Assembly: GCF_005502935.1 (NCBI RefSeq)
Contig: NZ_SCMP01000007.1
Span: forward strand, 124,001-188,000
DNA length: 64,000 bases
DNA from: Pseudomonas sp. 2FG
Lineage (GTDB): Bacteria > Pseudomonadota > Gammaproteobacteria > Pseudomonadales > Pseudomonadaceae
Direction of reading: 5' to 3'
Positions 17,876 through 28,412 of the stretch are shown here, piece after piece. The notes under the pieces were generated by a model. It was not told the origin of the DNA. It saw only the letters and a program-made list of their open reading frames with translations, and made no database searches. Within the stretch, counting starts at the first letter, position 1, and every line of letters begins with the position of its first letter. The position numbers were made by a program, and so were the translations under genes.

Positions 17876-19545
17876 GCCGACACTTCCACAGTCTTGCGGT
17901 AGACGCGCTCCTTGAAGGGCTCCAGGCCGATGCGCTGGAAGGTGTCGACGAAGGTTTCTTCGGTTTCCCTGTAGTCGGTAAAGGTCTCAACGATGCGCTC
18001 GATCACATCCGGCACTTCATCAGCGCCAAAGGAAGGGCCCATCACCTTGCCCAGCGCGCTGTAGTTACCCTGGGCGCCGCCGAGGGTAATCTGGTACCAC
18101 TCGCTGCCGTTCTTATCGACACCGAGGATGCCGATGTTACCGATATGGTGGTGACCACAGGCATTCATGCAGCCGGAGATGTTCAGGCTGATTTCACCGA
18201 TGTCGTGCAGGTAGTCGAGGTCCTCGAAGCGCTGCTGGATCGCCTGCGCGATCGGGATCGATTTGGCGTTGGCCAGCGAGCAATAGTCGCCACCGGGGCA
18301 GGCGATGATGTCGGTCAGCAAGCCGATGTTCGGCGTCGCCAGTCCGGCTTCAGAGGCCAGCTGCCACAGCGCATACAGGTCGGCCTTGCGCACGTCGGGG
18401 AGCACCAGGTTCTGCTCATGGGCGATGCGGATTTCGCCGAAACCGAAGCTGTCGGCCCAGTCCGCCACCGCGTCCATCTGCGTTGAGGTGACGTCACCTG
18501 GCGGCGCGGTAATACCCGGTTTGGTCGACAGCACCACCGAGGCGTAGCCCGAGACCTTGTGCGCATAGACGTTGCGATCGACCCAGCGGGTGAAGTCCGG
18601 GTGCTGGGACAGGCGGGTGCCGAACTCCAGGTCAGTGTCAGCCAGGCTTTCATAGGCCGGTGGGACGAAGCCCGCCGCGACCCGCTCGAACTCATCGAGG
18701 GTCAGCTCGGCCGGGCCGTCCTTGATTTGCTGCCACTCTTCTTCCACCTCACGGGCGAAGGCCTCGATGCCCAGTGCCTTGACCAGGATCTTGATCCGCG
18801 CCTTGTACTTGTTGTCACGCCGGCCGTGGCGGTTGTAGACCCGCAAAACGGCCTCCACATAAGACAATAGGTGCTGCCACGGCAGGCCGTCGCGGATCTG
18901 CAGACCGAGAATCGGCGTACGCCCCAGACCACCTCCGACCAGCACACGGAGCATCATCCGGCCCTGCTCATCGCGATACAGGTACAGGCCGATGTCGTGC
19001 ATCTGCACTGCTGCACGATCCTGCAACGCCGAACACAGGGCGATCTTGAACTTACGCGGCAGAAAGAGGAACTCCGGGTTGACCGTCGACCACTGGCGAA
19101 GGATCTCGGCCAGCGGGCGCGGGTCGAGCAGCTCGTCGGCCGCGACCCCGGCGAAGGCCTCGGTGGTGATATTGCGCACGCAGTTGCCGGAGGTCTGGAT
19201 CGCGTGCATTTCCACGTCGGCCAGTTTCTCGAGGATGTCCGGCACCTGCTCCAGTTCGATCCAGTTGAACTGGATGTTCTGCCGGGTGGTGAAGTGGCCG
19301 TAGTCGCGGTCGTACTGCCGGGCGATCTGTGCCAGGCAGCGCAGCTGGTTCGAGCCCAGGGTGCCGTAGGGGATCGCCACCCGCAGCATGTAGGCATGTT
19401 TCTGCAGGTACAGGCCGTTCTGCAGGCGCAGCGGCAGGAACTCCTCTTCGCTCAGTTCCCCGCTGATCCGGCGTTCGACCTGGTCGCGAAACTGCGCCAC
19501 CCGCTCATGGACCAGCGCCCGGTCGTAATCGTCGTAGTGATACAT
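17872..19545 (-). CDS. cysI: assimilatory sulfite reductase hemoprotein (nitrite/sulfite reductase family)
   Basis: Six-electron reduction of sulfite to sulfide, using siroheme and a [4Fe-4S] cluster. The product has 557 residues from the start at 19545 (MYHYDDYDRALVHERV), which follows GAGGTG; the frame is open for 33 more codons upstream. Cofactor cysteines lie in CPGGDYCSLANAKS and SGCMNACGHHHIGN, and TSGNCVRNIT marks the first ferredoxin-like half. The ferredoxin- or flavin-linked reductant is not encoded here. Nitrite reductase is the main alternative, but the DUF934 partner favours sulfite. Confidence 0.9.
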   Translation of the reverse strand: MYHYDDYDRALVHERVAQFRDQVERRISGELSEEEFLPLRLQNGLYLQKHAYMLRVAIPYGTLGSNQLRCLAQIARQYDRDYGHFTTRQNIQFNWIELEQVPDILEKLADVEMHAIQTSGNCVRNITTEAFAGVAADELLDPRPLAEILRQWSTVNPEFLFLPRKFKIALCSALQDRAAVQMHDIGLYLYRDEQGRMMLRVLVGGGLGRTPILGLQIRDGLPWQHLLSYVEAVLRVYNRHGRRDNKYKARIKILVKALGIEAFAREVEEEWQQIKDGPAELTLDEFERVAAGFVPPAYESLADTDLEFGTRLSQHPDFTRWVDRNVYAHKVSGYASVVLSTKPGITAPPGDVTSTQMDAVADWADSFGFGEIRIAHEQNLVLPDVRKADLYALWQLASEAGLATPNIGLLTDIIACPGGDYCSLANAKSIPIAQAIQQRFEDLDYLHDIGEISLNISGCMNACGHHHIGNIGILGVDKNGSEWYQITLGGAQGNYSALGKVMGPSFGADEVPDVIERIVETFTDYRETEETFVDTFQRIGLEPFKERVYRKTVEVSA

Positions 19546-19867
19546 AGTCGGCACCTCACAGAGCAGACCGCCGCGGACGGAAAACTGCGTATGGATATAC
19601 ACAGGAGCGGCAGTCTCAGGCCCGTCACTATGGAGTTTCAGCACGGCACGAAACAGCCGCAGATAATCCTGAAAAAACCGTATCAGAAGGCTTTTTCAAC
19701 GCCGTTGCCGAGCGCGATAAACGCAGTGGACGTAGGTCTTTAGAACCTGTGAAAGTCCCTCTCGGCAAAGCATCTGATATGGTTTTTTATCAAATACCTG
19801 AGACTGTTATAAAAACACTTGGCGCCGCATTGTTGCCCGGCCTGATTAAGCCCGATGAGCGCCTGCC
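19546..19867. promoter_or_regulatory. divergent promoter region between cysI and ccoG
   Basis: About 320 bases. It contains an extended -10-like TG-T-TATAAA (19805-19813) pointing toward ccoG and an inverted repeat TGATA-N8-TATCA (19775-19792). The repeat is reminiscent of, but not equal to, an FNR/Anr box (TTGAT-N4-ATCAA). No gene is seen. Confidence 0.35.
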
Positions 19868-21283
19868 ATGAGCGAAAGAATTCCCGTCCAGATTGTCGAG
19901 ATCGCCACCCCTTCGAGCATCCCCCGCGCGAAGGTCAAACAGATCGAAGGCCAGATCACCACCCGTAGCTTCAGCGGTCTTTTCCGCAACTTGCGGATAA
20001 GCGGCAGCGGGGTTCTGTTCCTGCTGTTCTTCGGCACCGTCTGGCTCGACTGGGGCGGCCGCCAGGCCGTGCTCTGGGATCTCTCGGCCAGCAAATTCCA
20101 TATCTTCGGCGCGACCTTCTGGCCACAGGATTTCATCCTGCTCTCGGCGCTGCTGATCATCTGCGCGTTCGGCCTGTTCGCCATCACCGTCTTCGCCGGG
20201 CGCGTCTGGTGCGGCTACACCTGTCCACAGAGCGCCTGGACCTGGGTCTTCATGTGGTGCGAGAAAATCACCGAGGGTGACCGTAACCAGCGCATCAAAT
20301 TGCACAGCGCGCCCTGGAGCGCCAACAAGGTGCTGCGCCGTTCTGCCAAGTACGGCATGTGGCTGGCGATCAGTCTGCTCACCGCACTGACCTTCGTCGG
20401 CTACTTCACCCCGATCCGCCCGCTGACGAGCGAACTGCTCAGCCTGCAACTGGGTGGCGCCAGCCTGTTCTGGGTACTGTTCTTCACCGCCGCGACCTAC
20501 CTCAATGCCGGCTGGCTGCGCGAGCAGGTGTGCCTGCACATGTGCCCCTATGCGCGTTTCCAGAGCGTGATGTTCGACAAAGACACCCTTACCGTCTCCT
20601 ACGATGCCGCCCGTGGCGAGAGCCGCGGCCCACGCAAGAAGGAAGTCGACCCGGCCACCCAAGGCCTGGGGGATTGCGTCGACTGCCAGATGTGCGTGCA
20701 AGTCTGCCCGACCGGCATCGATATTCGCGATGGCTTGCAGATCGACTGCATCGGTTGCGCCGCCTGCATCGACGCCTGCGACACGGTCATGGACAAGATG
20801 GGCTACGCCCGTGGCCTGGTGCGCTACACCTCGGAGCGCGTGCTGCAAGGTGGCAGGACCCACCTGCTGCGTCCCCGCCTGATCGGCTACACGCTGGTCC
20901 TGCTAGTGATGATCGGCGCCTTCGCCCTGGCTCTGGCCCAACGGCCGATGGTCTCGCTGGACGTGACCAAGGACCGTGGCCTGTTCCGCGAGAACAGCCT
21001 CGGCCAGATCGAGAACATCTATACCTTGAAGGTCATCAACAAGACCCAGCAACCGCAGCGCTATCTGCTGTCGCTGGCCGAAACCGACAAGTTTCAGTTG
21101 CAGGGCAAGCACGAACTGAGCCTGGCAGCCGGGGAGATCGTCGACATTCCGGTGTCAGTGGCGATGACCAGCGAACGCGCTGAGAGCACCTCGCAAAGCA
21201 TCGGTTTCGAGGTGACCAATAGCAATGATCCGAGCGACCGCGTGCAGGCGCGCAGCGCCTTCGTCGCACCGCTGAACCGCTGA
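19868..21283 (+). CDS. ccoG: cytochrome c oxidase accessory protein CcoG (RdxA/FixG)
   Basis: Membrane-bound iron-sulfur protein of 471 residues, implicated in copper handling for cbb3-type oxidase assembly. There are four to five membrane segments between residues 35 and 220, plus one near residue 340. Ferredoxin-type clusters are indicated by CVDCQMCVQVCPTGIDIR and CIGCAACIDACDTVMDKMG. The C-terminal Ig-like FixG domain follows (about 365-471). It is not next to ccoNOPQ or ccoHIS here. The following regulator gene begins closely downstream, so they may share a transcript. Confidence 0.93.
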   Translation: MSERIPVQIVEIATPSSIPRAKVKQIEGQITTRSFSGLFRNLRISGSGVLFLLFFGTVWLDWGGRQAVLWDLSASKFHIFGATFWPQDFILLSALLIICAFGLFAITVFAGRVWCGYTCPQSAWTWVFMWCEKITEGDRNQRIKLHSAPWSANKVLRRSAKYGMWLAISLLTALTFVGYFTPIRPLTSELLSLQLGGASLFWVLFFTAATYLNAGWLREQVCLHMCPYARFQSVMFDKDTLTVSYDAARGESRGPRKKEVDPATQGLGDCVDCQMCVQVCPTGIDIRDGLQIDCIGCAACIDACDTVMDKMGYARGLVRYTSERVLQGGRTHLLRPRLIGYTLVLLVMIGAFALALAQRPMVSLDVTKDRGLFRENSLGQIENIYTLKVINKTQQPQRYLLSLAETDKFQLQGKHELSLAAGEIVDIPVSVAMTSERAESTSQSIGFEVTNSNDPSDRVQARSAFVAPLNR

Positions 21284-21356
21284 TGGCCGTCGCATGAACC
21301 GCGCGTTGTCATTAGAGTGTCCGCACGACGTTCCGCTACCCGCGTGCCAGGACAAG

Positions 21357-22766
21357 ATGAAGCGCTACGAAAAATTCGCCAACGAGATCGCCGAGCTGAT
21401 CCGCTCGGGGGTGCTCACCCCCGGGCAACGCGTACCCTCAGTGCGCTACGCCAGCCAGACGTACGGCGTCAGCCTGTCCACGGTGTTCCAGGCTTATTAC
21501 CTGCTGGAGCGCCGCGGCCTGATCCGCGCCCGGCCGCGCTCCGGTTACTTCGTCAACAATCATGCACCCCGGCAATTCTCCGAGCCTGCGATCAGCCCGC
21601 AGGTCAACGAGTCCACCGAGGTGGATGTTAGCGAGCTGGTGTTCTCGGTGCTCGACTCGATCAAGGATCCGGAGACTGTACCCTTCGGCTCGGCCTTCCC
21701 CAGCCCACTGCTGTTTCCCCTTCCGCGCCTGGCCCGCTCGCTGGCCACCGCCACCCGCGACATGGACCCGCGCATGGTGGTGGCCGACCTGTCACCGGGC
21801 AACCCGAACCTGCGCCGACAGATCGCCCTGCGCTATATGGTTACCGGGGTAATGCTCCCCGTTGAGGAATTGGTGATCACCAATGGCGCACTGGAAGCCC
21901 TGAATCTTTGCCTGCAAGCCGTGACTCAACCGGGCGATCTAGTCGCCATCGAAACCCCGACGTTCTATGCCTGCCTGCAAGTGCTCGAACGCCTCAAGTT
22001 GAAGGCGGTGGAGATTCCAGTTCACCCGCGTGAGGGCGTTGATCTCGCCGTACTTACCGAAACCCTGAAGCGACACCCGATCAAAGCCTGCTGGTTTATG
22101 ACCAGCTTCCAGAACCCAATGGGTGCCACACTACCGGAAACGAAAAAACGTGAACTAGTGGAGTTACTGCACCAGCACCAGGTACCGCTGATTGAAGACG
22201 ACGTCTACGCCGAGCTGTACTTCGGCCCGCAACCGCCGAAGCCGGCCAAGGCGTTCGATACGCAAGGGTTGGTGATGCATTGCGGTTCCTTCTCCAAGAG
22301 CCTGGCGCCAGGTTACCGGGTCGGCTGGGTAGCTGCCGGGCGCTTCGCACAAAAGGTCGAACGACTCAAGCTGATGACCACCCTTTCCGCCTCGGTACCT
22401 GCTCAAGCGGCCATCGCCGACTATCTGCAACACGGGGGTTATGACCGGCACCTACGTAAACTGCGCTACGCCCTCGAAGAACAGCAAAGCGCACTATTGG
22501 CGGCTATCGCCCGACACCTTCCGAGCAGCACACGTGTATCTCATCCTGCCGGTGGCTACTTCCTCTGGCTGGAACTCCCGGAACAAGTCGACTCGCTGAA
22601 GCTGTTCCAGATGGCCTTGGCTCAAGGTATCAGTATTGCGCCAGGGCCGATCTTCTCGCCCACCCAGCGCTTCCGCAACTGCATTCGCCTCAACTATGGC
22701 AGCCCCTGGAACGAGCGCTTCGAACAGGCTACGGAAACCCTCGGACGAATCATCAAATCGTTTTAA
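21357..22766 (+). CDS. MocR/PdxR-type regulator (GntR helix-turn-helix fused to aminotransferase domain)
   Basis: Transcription regulator of 469 residues. The N-terminal GntR winged helix spans about residues 1-70 (MKRYEKFANEIAELIRSGVL, SVRYASQTYGVSLSTVFQAY). A class I aminotransferase-like domain follows, with the PLP-lysine motif SFSKSLAPGYRVGW. The start at 21357 gives the family-typical N-terminus; 21294 in the same frame is an alternative. The regulated genes cannot be inferred; no aminotransferase or pyridoxine gene is adjacent. Confidence 0.88.
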   Translation: MKRYEKFANEIAELIRSGVLTPGQRVPSVRYASQTYGVSLSTVFQAYYLLERRGLIRARPRSGYFVNNHAPRQFSEPAISPQVNESTEVDVSELVFSVLDSIKDPETVPFGSAFPSPLLFPLPRLARSLATATRDMDPRMVVADLSPGNPNLRRQIALRYMVTGVMLPVEELVITNGALEALNLCLQAVTQPGDLVAIETPTFYACLQVLERLKLKAVEIPVHPREGVDLAVLTETLKRHPIKACWFMTSFQNPMGATLPETKKRELVELLHQHQVPLIEDDVYAELYFGPQPPKPAKAFDTQGLVMHCGSFSKSLAPGYRVGWVAAGRFAQKVERLKLMTTLSASVPAQAAIADYLQHGGYDRHLRKLRYALEEQQSALLAAIARHLPSSTRVSHPAGGYFLWLELPEQVDSLKLFQMALAQGISIAPGPIFSPTQRFRNCIRLNYGSPWNERFEQATETLGRIIKSF

Positions 22767-23327
22767 CTTCCTGCGAGCAACCACCGACCAAGGCCAGCGG
22801 CTTAATAGCCATCGAACCGCACCCGCAACATCAGGCTCCCATCTGATACGAGTTATGAATCGCCCCTAATTTTGTAGACACTGCTGAGGGGCCGCTTTTG
22901 GCCGGTGAGGTCGTTCGCCAGTGCAGCCGGTCACCCGCCTGAGCGTTGGCTTCCGCCCCAAGGCCGTCGTTCGACATGACTGCTCCCCACGGACCTTCGC
23001 AATCTAGGCCCATCGCCGATTTAACGGTCGGTCGCTAAGCTGGAAGCGGAGCTCGGATGCCGTCTCTTCAGCGCTCGACGCGAAAACTCGCCGAGCCAGA
23101 AACGCTGCCGTGCCAGAAACACTAGTTACGCCACAGGTCTGGTTGTCACACGTGACTATCGGCCCGTAACTCGGCTGGAGCGAAGTGCAAGCCGAGGATT
23201 GCTTCTCGGGCATTGCCCCGGATTCCGCCGTGCTTCATCCCCTGCTGCTACTTCCCTATTGGTTTGTAGCCGCTGGTGCACGAGCGGCCTCAACCTCAGC
23301 GCTCTCGGCTCGCGTTAGGAGCGTCGC
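22767..23327. other. 560-base intergenic stretch without a supported gene
   Basis: No ORF with family features, no tRNA fold and no long repeat could be supported. Short open frames on both strands have no recognisable motifs. GCCCCTAATTTTGTAGACA near 22863 vaguely resembles an insertion-sequence end, but no partner end or transposase is present. It may be decayed sequence. Confidence 0.4.
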
Positions 23328-25235
23328 TCAGGGATGGTCAGGCCGCGGCGATCTCTCCACAGCGGGCTCTTGCTGCTGCAGCGTCCACATCTGCGCGTAG
23401 CTGCCGCCGGCCTCCAGCAACTCGCGGTGGCTGCCGCTTTCGATGATGCGGCCGGCGTCCAGCACCAGGATCCGGTCGGCAGCCATCACAGTGGAAAGCC
23501 GATGGGCAATCACCAGGGTGGTGCGGCCGACCTGGATGCGCTCGAGCGCGGCCTGGATGGCCTTCTCCGACTTGGAGTCCAGCGCCGAGGTGGCTTCGTC
23601 GAAGATCAGGATGGCCGGGTTCTTCAGCAGGGCGCGGGCGATCGCCACGCGCTGCTTCTCGCCGCCGGACAGCTTGAGGCCGCGTTCGCCGACTTCGGTC
23701 GCGTAGCCATCCGGCAGGCGCAGGATGAACTCGTGGATATGCGCGGCACGGGCGGCGGCCTCGATCTCCTCGCGGCTGGCCTCGGGACGGCCGTAGCGAA
23801 TGTTGTAGTAGATGCTGTCGTTGAACAGCACGGTGTCCTGCGGGACTATGCCGATGGCGCCGCGCAGCGAGGCCTGGGTCAGCTCGCGCAGATCCTGGCC
23901 GTCGATGCGGATGTGCCCGCCATCGACGTCGTAGAAGCGGTACAGCAGGCGGGCCAGGGTGGACTTGCCCGAGCCCGAACGGCCGACCACCGCCAGCGTG
24001 CCGCCGGGCGGGATCTCGAAATCCACCCCATGCAGGATCTCCCGGCGCGGGTCGTAGCCGAAGTAGACGTTCTCGAAGCGCACCCGCGGCCGGCTGGACG
24101 CGAGCGGCTTGGCGGCTGGCGCGTCCTGCACGTCCTGGCGTTGATCGAGCAGGCCGAACAGCCGCTCCATATTGGTCAGCGCCTGCTTCACCTCGCGGTA
24201 CATCATGCCCAGCACGAACAGCGGGGCCGACAGCTGCAGCAGGTAGGCGTTGACCAGCACTAGGTCGCCGATGGTCAGCTCGCCGGCCACCACGCCAGCG
24301 GCGGCCCGCCACATCATGGCGGTGACGCCGAGGGCGACCACCAGGGTCTGGCCGAGGTTGAGCAGGGCCAGCGACTTGGTGGCCTTGACCCGGGCGTTCT
24401 CCAGGTGCCGCAGGTTGTCGTCGTAGCGCGCGGCCTCGTGGGCCTCGTTGTTGAAGTACTTGACCGTCTCGTAGTTGAGCAGCGAGTCCACCGCACGCTC
24501 GTTGGCGCGGGTATCGGCCTCCACCGCGGCGCGGTAGAAGCGGGTGCGCCACTCGGTCACGGCGAAGGTCCAGAGGCTGTAGGCCAGCAGCGTGCCGAGG
24601 GTGATGAAGGCGAAGCCCCAGTCGTAGGCCCAGACCAGCACCACGGTCACCAGCAGCACCTCGAGGAGGGTCGGCACTATGGTGTAGAGCGTCCAGTCCA
24701 GCAGATCGGAGATCGCGCTGCCGCCGCGCTCGACGTCGCGGGCCACGCCGCCGGTGCGGCGGGCGAGGTGGAACTTCAGGCTCAGGCCGTGCAGATGGCG
24801 GAACACCTTCAGGGTGATCTGTCGCGAGGCCCGCGCCATGACGCGGGCGAACACCACCTGACGCAGCTCGCCGAACAGGCTGACGCCGATGCGCGAGGCG
24901 CCGTAGGCGAGCAGCAGACCGACCGGCAGCATCAGCAGGCTGGGCTCGACATTGAGCCCATCGACTATCTGCTTGAGGGCAATCGGGACGTACAGGTTGA
25001 CCAGCTTGGCGGCGAAGATCAGCGCCAGCGCCAGCGCGATGCGTCCGGCGTAGGGGCGCAGATAGGGCAGCAACGCGGCGACCACCGCGAGGTCACCGCG
25101 GGCACTGGCCGCCCGTGCGACCGGCGCGGCGCCGGCAGCGCCGTCCTCGGCAGCGCCGGCGCCGCCATTGCTAGACACGCTAGTGTCGGGAGCGCGGACG
25201 GGCTGCGCTGCCTGCTTGTCGTCGAGCGCTGTCAT
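23328..25235 (-). CDS. Atm1/HMT-type ABC exporter (fused membrane and ATPase domains)
   Basis: Homodimeric-type ABC exporter half-transporter of 635 residues. Start at 25235 behind AGGTGG. A low-complexity Ala/Gly tail covers about the first 45 residues, then six membrane segments (about 60-340), then the ATPase with Walker A GRSGSGKST, signature LSGGEKQR and Walker B ILIFDEATSALDS. ETVKYFNNEAHEAARYD in the cytoplasmic loop is characteristic of the Atm1/HMT1 group, which exports glutathione- or thiol-linked compounds and gives heavy-metal tolerance. It ends an apparent minus-strand group with the EF-G gene 81 bases upstream. Confidence 0.9.
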   Translation of the reverse strand: MTALDDKQAAQPVRAPDTSVSSNGGAGAAEDGAAGAAPVARAASARGDLAVVAALLPYLRPYAGRIALALALIFAAKLVNLYVPIALKQIVDGLNVEPSLLMLPVGLLLAYGASRIGVSLFGELRQVVFARVMARASRQITLKVFRHLHGLSLKFHLARRTGGVARDVERGGSAISDLLDWTLYTIVPTLLEVLLVTVVLVWAYDWGFAFITLGTLLAYSLWTFAVTEWRTRFYRAAVEADTRANERAVDSLLNYETVKYFNNEAHEAARYDDNLRHLENARVKATKSLALLNLGQTLVVALGVTAMMWRAAAGVVAGELTIGDLVLVNAYLLQLSAPLFVLGMMYREVKQALTNMERLFGLLDQRQDVQDAPAAKPLASSRPRVRFENVYFGYDPRREILHGVDFEIPPGGTLAVVGRSGSGKSTLARLLYRFYDVDGGHIRIDGQDLRELTQASLRGAIGIVPQDTVLFNDSIYYNIRYGRPEASREEIEAAARAAHIHEFILRLPDGYATEVGERGLKLSGGEKQRVAIARALLKNPAILIFDEATSALDSKSEKAIQAALERIQVGRTTLVIAHRLSTVMAADRILVLDAGRIIESGSHRELLEAGGSYAQMWTLQQQEPAVERSPRPDHP

Positions 25236-25316
25236 ATGGCCACCTGCCCATCTAATCGGAGACACCCAGCTGGAACCCTGCACTGCGGCCTGGGCTACGG
25301 CGACCGCTCGGCGCCT

Positions 25317-27419
25317 TCAGCCCGACTTGCGGACTATGGCCTCGGCGATGCTCGCCGGCGCCTCGGCGTAGCGGGCGAACTCCATGGAGAAGCTGGCACG
25401 GCCCTGGGACATCGAACGCACATCGGTGGCATAGCCGAACATCTCGCCCAGCGGCACCTCGGCGCGGACGATCTTGCCGGAGACCGCGTCCTCCATGCCG
25501 TGGATCAGGCCACGGCGGCGGTTGAGGTCGCCCATGATGTCGCCCATGTACTCCTCGGGGGTCACCACCTCGAGCTTCATCACCGGCTCCAGCAGCACCG
25601 CGCCGCCCTTCTGCGACAGCTGCTTGGTGGCCATGGAGGCGGCGATCTTGAAGGCCAGCTCGCTGGAGTCGACGTCGTGGAACGAGCCGTCGAATACCGC
25701 GGCCTTCAGGCCGAGCAGCGGGTAGCCGGCGAGCACGCCGTTCTTCATCTGCTCCGCGATGCCCTTCTGGATCGCCGGGATAAATTCCCGCGGAATCGCC
25801 CCGCCCACCACTTCGTTGGCGAACTGCAGCCCCTCCTGGGCCTCGTCGGCCGGCGCGAAGCGTATCCAGCAATGGCCGTACTGGCCGCGGCCGCCGGACT
25901 GACGGACGAACTTGCCCTCGATCTCGCAGGTGTTGCGGATCGCCTCGCGGTAGGCCACCTGCGGCTTGCCGGTGTTGGCCTCGACGCCGAACTCGCGGCG
26001 CATGCGGTCGACGATGATGTCCAGGTGCAACTCGCCCATGCCGGAGATGATGGTCTGCGCGGTTTCTTCGTCGGTCTTGACCCGGAACGAGGGGTCCTCC
26101 TGGGCCAGCTTGCCCAGGGCGATGCCCATCTTCTCCTGGTCGGCCTTGGTCTTCGGCTCCACGGCGATGGAGATCACCGGCTCGGGGAAGTCCATGCGCT
26201 CGAGGATGATCGGCCTGTTCAGATCGCACAGGGTGTCGCCGGTGGTGACGTCCTTCATGCCGATCAGCGCGGCGATGTCGCCGGCCCGCACCTCCTTGAT
26301 CTCGGCGCGGTGATTGGCGTGCATCTGCACCATGCGGCCGACCCGCTCCTTCTTGCCCTTGACCGAGTTGAGCACCGCATCGCCGGAGTTCAGCACCCCG
26401 GAGTAGACCCGGATGAAGGTCAGGGTACCGACGAAGGAATCGCTGGCGATCTTGAACGCCAGCGCCGCGAAGGGCTCGCTGTCGTCGGCGTGGCGCTCGT
26501 CTGCCCGCTCCAGGTTGTCCGGGTGCAGGCCCTTGATCGCAGGAATCTCGGTGGGTGCCGGCAGCAGCTCGACCACGGCATCCAGCACCAGCGGCACGCC
26601 CCTGTTCTTGAACGAGGAGCCGCAGACCGCCGGCACCACCTCGCAGGACAGGGTGCGCAGGCGCAGGCCGGCCTTGATCTCCTGCTCGGACAGATCGCCC
26701 TCCTCCAGGTACTTGTTCATCAGCTCCTCGCTGGCCTCGGCGGCGACCTCGAGCATGTTGCTCCGCCAGCGTTGCGCCTCCGCCAGCAGCTCGGGCGGAA
26801 TCGCCTCCTCGCGGCCGCTCATGCCCTGGTCCTCGTCGCTCCAGTAGATGGCCTTCATCCGGATCAGGTCGATCTGCCCGTGGAAATGCTCCTCCTGGCC
26901 GATCGGCAGCTGGATCGGCACCGGCGTGTGGCCCAGACGCTGCTTGATCTGCTCGACCACGCGGAGGAAGTCGGCGCCGGCGCGGTCCATCTTGTTGACG
27001 TAGGCGATACGCGGCACGTGGTACTTGTCGGCCTGGCGCCACACGGTCTCGGACTGCGGCTCGACGCCATCGGCGCCGCTGAACACCACCACGGCGCCAT
27101 CCAGCACGCGCAGCGAACGCTCCACCTCGATGGTGAAGTCGACGTGCCCGGGGGTGTCGATGATGTTGATGCGGTACTTGTCCAGCTGCTTGCGCGAGCC
27201 GGTCCAGAACGCCGTGGTCGCCGCCGAGGTGATGGTGATGCCGCGCTCCTGCTCCTGCACCATCCAGTCCATGGTCGCGGCGCCATCGTGCACCTCGCCC
27301 ATCTTGTAGTTGACCCCGGTGTAGAACAGGATCCGCTCGGTGGTGGTGGTCTTGCCGGCATCCACATGGGCCACTATGCCGATGTTGCGGTAATGGCTGA
27401 TGGGTGTTGTACGGGCCAT
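25317..27419 (-). CDS. fusA: elongation factor G, copy outside the str operon
   Basis: Ribosomal translocase GTPase of 700 residues, full length. The start at 27419 follows a strong GGAGGTGA ribosome site. G1 [13 protein letters not shown]3 DTPGHVDF and G4 NKMD are intact, and domains II-V continue to the C-terminus ([20 protein letters not shown]). Neighbours are an ABC exporter and a GYD protein rather than rpsL, rpsG and tuf, so this is probably the second EF-G (fusA2-like) found in many pseudomonads. Whether the main copy is elsewhere cannot be seen. Confidence 0.9.
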   Translation of the reverse strand: MARTTPISHYRNIGIVAHVDAGKTTTTERILFYTGVNYKMGEVHDGAATMDWMVQEQERGITITSAATTAFWTGSRKQLDKYRINIIDTPGHVDFTIEVERSLRVLDGAVVVFSGADGVEPQSETVWRQADKYHVPRIAYVNKMDRAGADFLRVVEQIKQRLGHTPVPIQLPIGQEEHFHGQIDLIRMKAIYWSDEDQGMSGREEAIPPELLAEAQRWRSNMLEVAAEASEELMNKYLEEGDLSEQEIKAGLRLRTLSCEVVPAVCGSSFKNRGVPLVLDAVVELLPAPTEIPAIKGLHPDNLERADERHADDSEPFAALAFKIASDSFVGTLTFIRVYSGVLNSGDAVLNSVKGKKERVGRMVQMHANHRAEIKEVRAGDIAALIGMKDVTTGDTLCDLNRPIILERMDFPEPVISIAVEPKTKADQEKMGIALGKLAQEDPSFRVKTDEETAQTIISGMGELHLDIIVDRMRREFGVEANTGKPQVAYREAIRNTCEIEGKFVRQSGGRGQYGHCWIRFAPADEAQEGLQFANEVVGGAIPREFIPAIQKGIAEQMKNGVLAGYPLLGLKAAVFDGSFHDVDSSELAFKIAASMATKQLSQKGGAVLLEPVMKLEVVTPEEYMGDIMGDLNRRRGLIHGMEDAVSGKIVRAEVPLGEMFGYATDVRSMSQGRASFSMEFARYAEAPASIAEAIVRKSG

Positions 27420-27708
27420 GACTATCACCTCCGTGGCGGCTGAACAATAAATGGCAACGCCCCGGCGGAGCCCGAAAAGCTTCGCGGGCGGATGGCGGAG
27501 TTCATCGGTGAGCGGCTCCGGCTGCCGGACGCTCCGGGCAGCGAAGGCCCGGCCCTGCGGGAAGGGCGCCGCGCGCTTGCCGGCAGCCCCCACTAGTAAC
27601 GCTAGCACCGCACAGGCCTCCGGGACGGGCTAGGCGCAGCCGCTTATCGCCTGTGAAAAAGGGGACTGATTTATTTGTGCAGATGAACCTGCTGGAATGG
27701 CAAGGCGA

Positions 27709-27742
27709 GCCACGGGTGAGGCATTCACGCCTCACCCGTGGC
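27709..27742 (-). terminator. strong hairpin after the GYD-domain gene
   Basis: Perfect 14-base-pair stem (GCCACGGGTGAGGC at 27709-27722 with its complement at 27729-27742) and a six-base loop, 27 bases beyond the GYD stop. The minus strand continues with TTGCC, a poor T-tract. It is probably a terminator or RNA-stabilising hairpin. Confidence 0.6.
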
Positions 27743-27769
27743 CCTCCCCATTTACACCAGGGACAGGCT

Positions 27770-28060
27770 CTAAGGCATGTTGCCGATGATGCGCCTCACC
27801 TCCTGCTCGGAGTAGCCGCGCAGCGTCTGCGTCCGCACATTGCCGAGCGAACCTACTTTCAAGAGCAGTGAGGTTGCGGCTTCCTCGGCTCCCTCGACGA
27901 TAAGCACCAGGTCGTAATTCCCGACCGTCCAGTACGCGGCCTTGACCGTGATGCCGAGCGATTCGGCCAGCGCCTTGAAGGCTTCGAAACGATCCGGGGA
28001 ATCCTTTACGCTCCGAATGCCCTGATCGGTGAAATTCGCTAGCGTGATGAAGGTAGCCAT
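27770..28060 (-). CDS. GYD-domain protein
   Basis: Small cytoplasmic protein of 96 residues of the GYD family (MATFITLANFTDQGIRSVKDSP, then TVGNYDLVLIVEG, and a GNVRTQTLRGYS C-terminus). The ferredoxin-like alpha/beta fold is typical of dimeric ligand- or stress-related proteins, but no function is established. It stands alone on the minus strand, upstream of the EF-G gene and divergent from the peroxiredoxin gene. Confidence 0.85.
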   Translation of the reverse strand: MATFITLANFTDQGIRSVKDSPDRFEAFKALAESLGITVKAAYWTVGNYDLVLIVEGAEEAATSLLLKVGSLGNVRTQTLRGYSEQEVRRIIGNMP

Positions 28061-28412
28061 GATCTCACTCCTGTTCAGATTGCTAGATGACGGTCACCGA
28101 GTCAGGAGCCACTGCATGGGAGAAGACCGCCATTCTTCCAAATGTGCACGTCCGCGCGGGTAGGTTTGGCAACACTCATCCGTCCGCCAACCTCCTCTGG
28201 GAAGGAATAGCAGCCCGCTGCGCCACCCGCATGACCGCTGATCCACTGGGGCCAAAAAACCACCCCGGCAGTCGCGGCTGGGAGCCGGCACAGCCCGGTT
28301 ATCGGGCCTATACTTTTCTCCCTGATAGGTTCGAGGCAGACGCCCAGGCCCGATCGAAACGGCTGTCGCGGCAGCGCTAGCCACTCCCCAGCCACAAACA
28401 AGGAGATCGAAC
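28061..28412. promoter_or_regulatory. divergent promoter region of the GYD and peroxiredoxin genes
   Basis: About 350 bases without a supported gene. A -10-like TATACT lies at 28309-28314, about 100 bases before the peroxiredoxin start. No clear operator was identified. Confidence 0.3.

Noticed and set aside
19735..19760. TTTAGAACCTGTGAAA as a second copy of the MITE end
   Set aside because: Only about 12 of 15 bases match the left end, no partner end is nearby, and the similarity stops after the first bases.
22850..22890. Possible insertion-sequence end (GCCCCTAATTTTGTAGACA)
   Set aside because: No opposite end, target duplication or transposase remnant could be found in the surrounding 560 bases.
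24405..27443. A 1012-codon plus-strand open frame opposite the ABC exporter and EF-G genes
   Set aside because: It spans two unrelated genes and their gap in antisense and shows no domain features.
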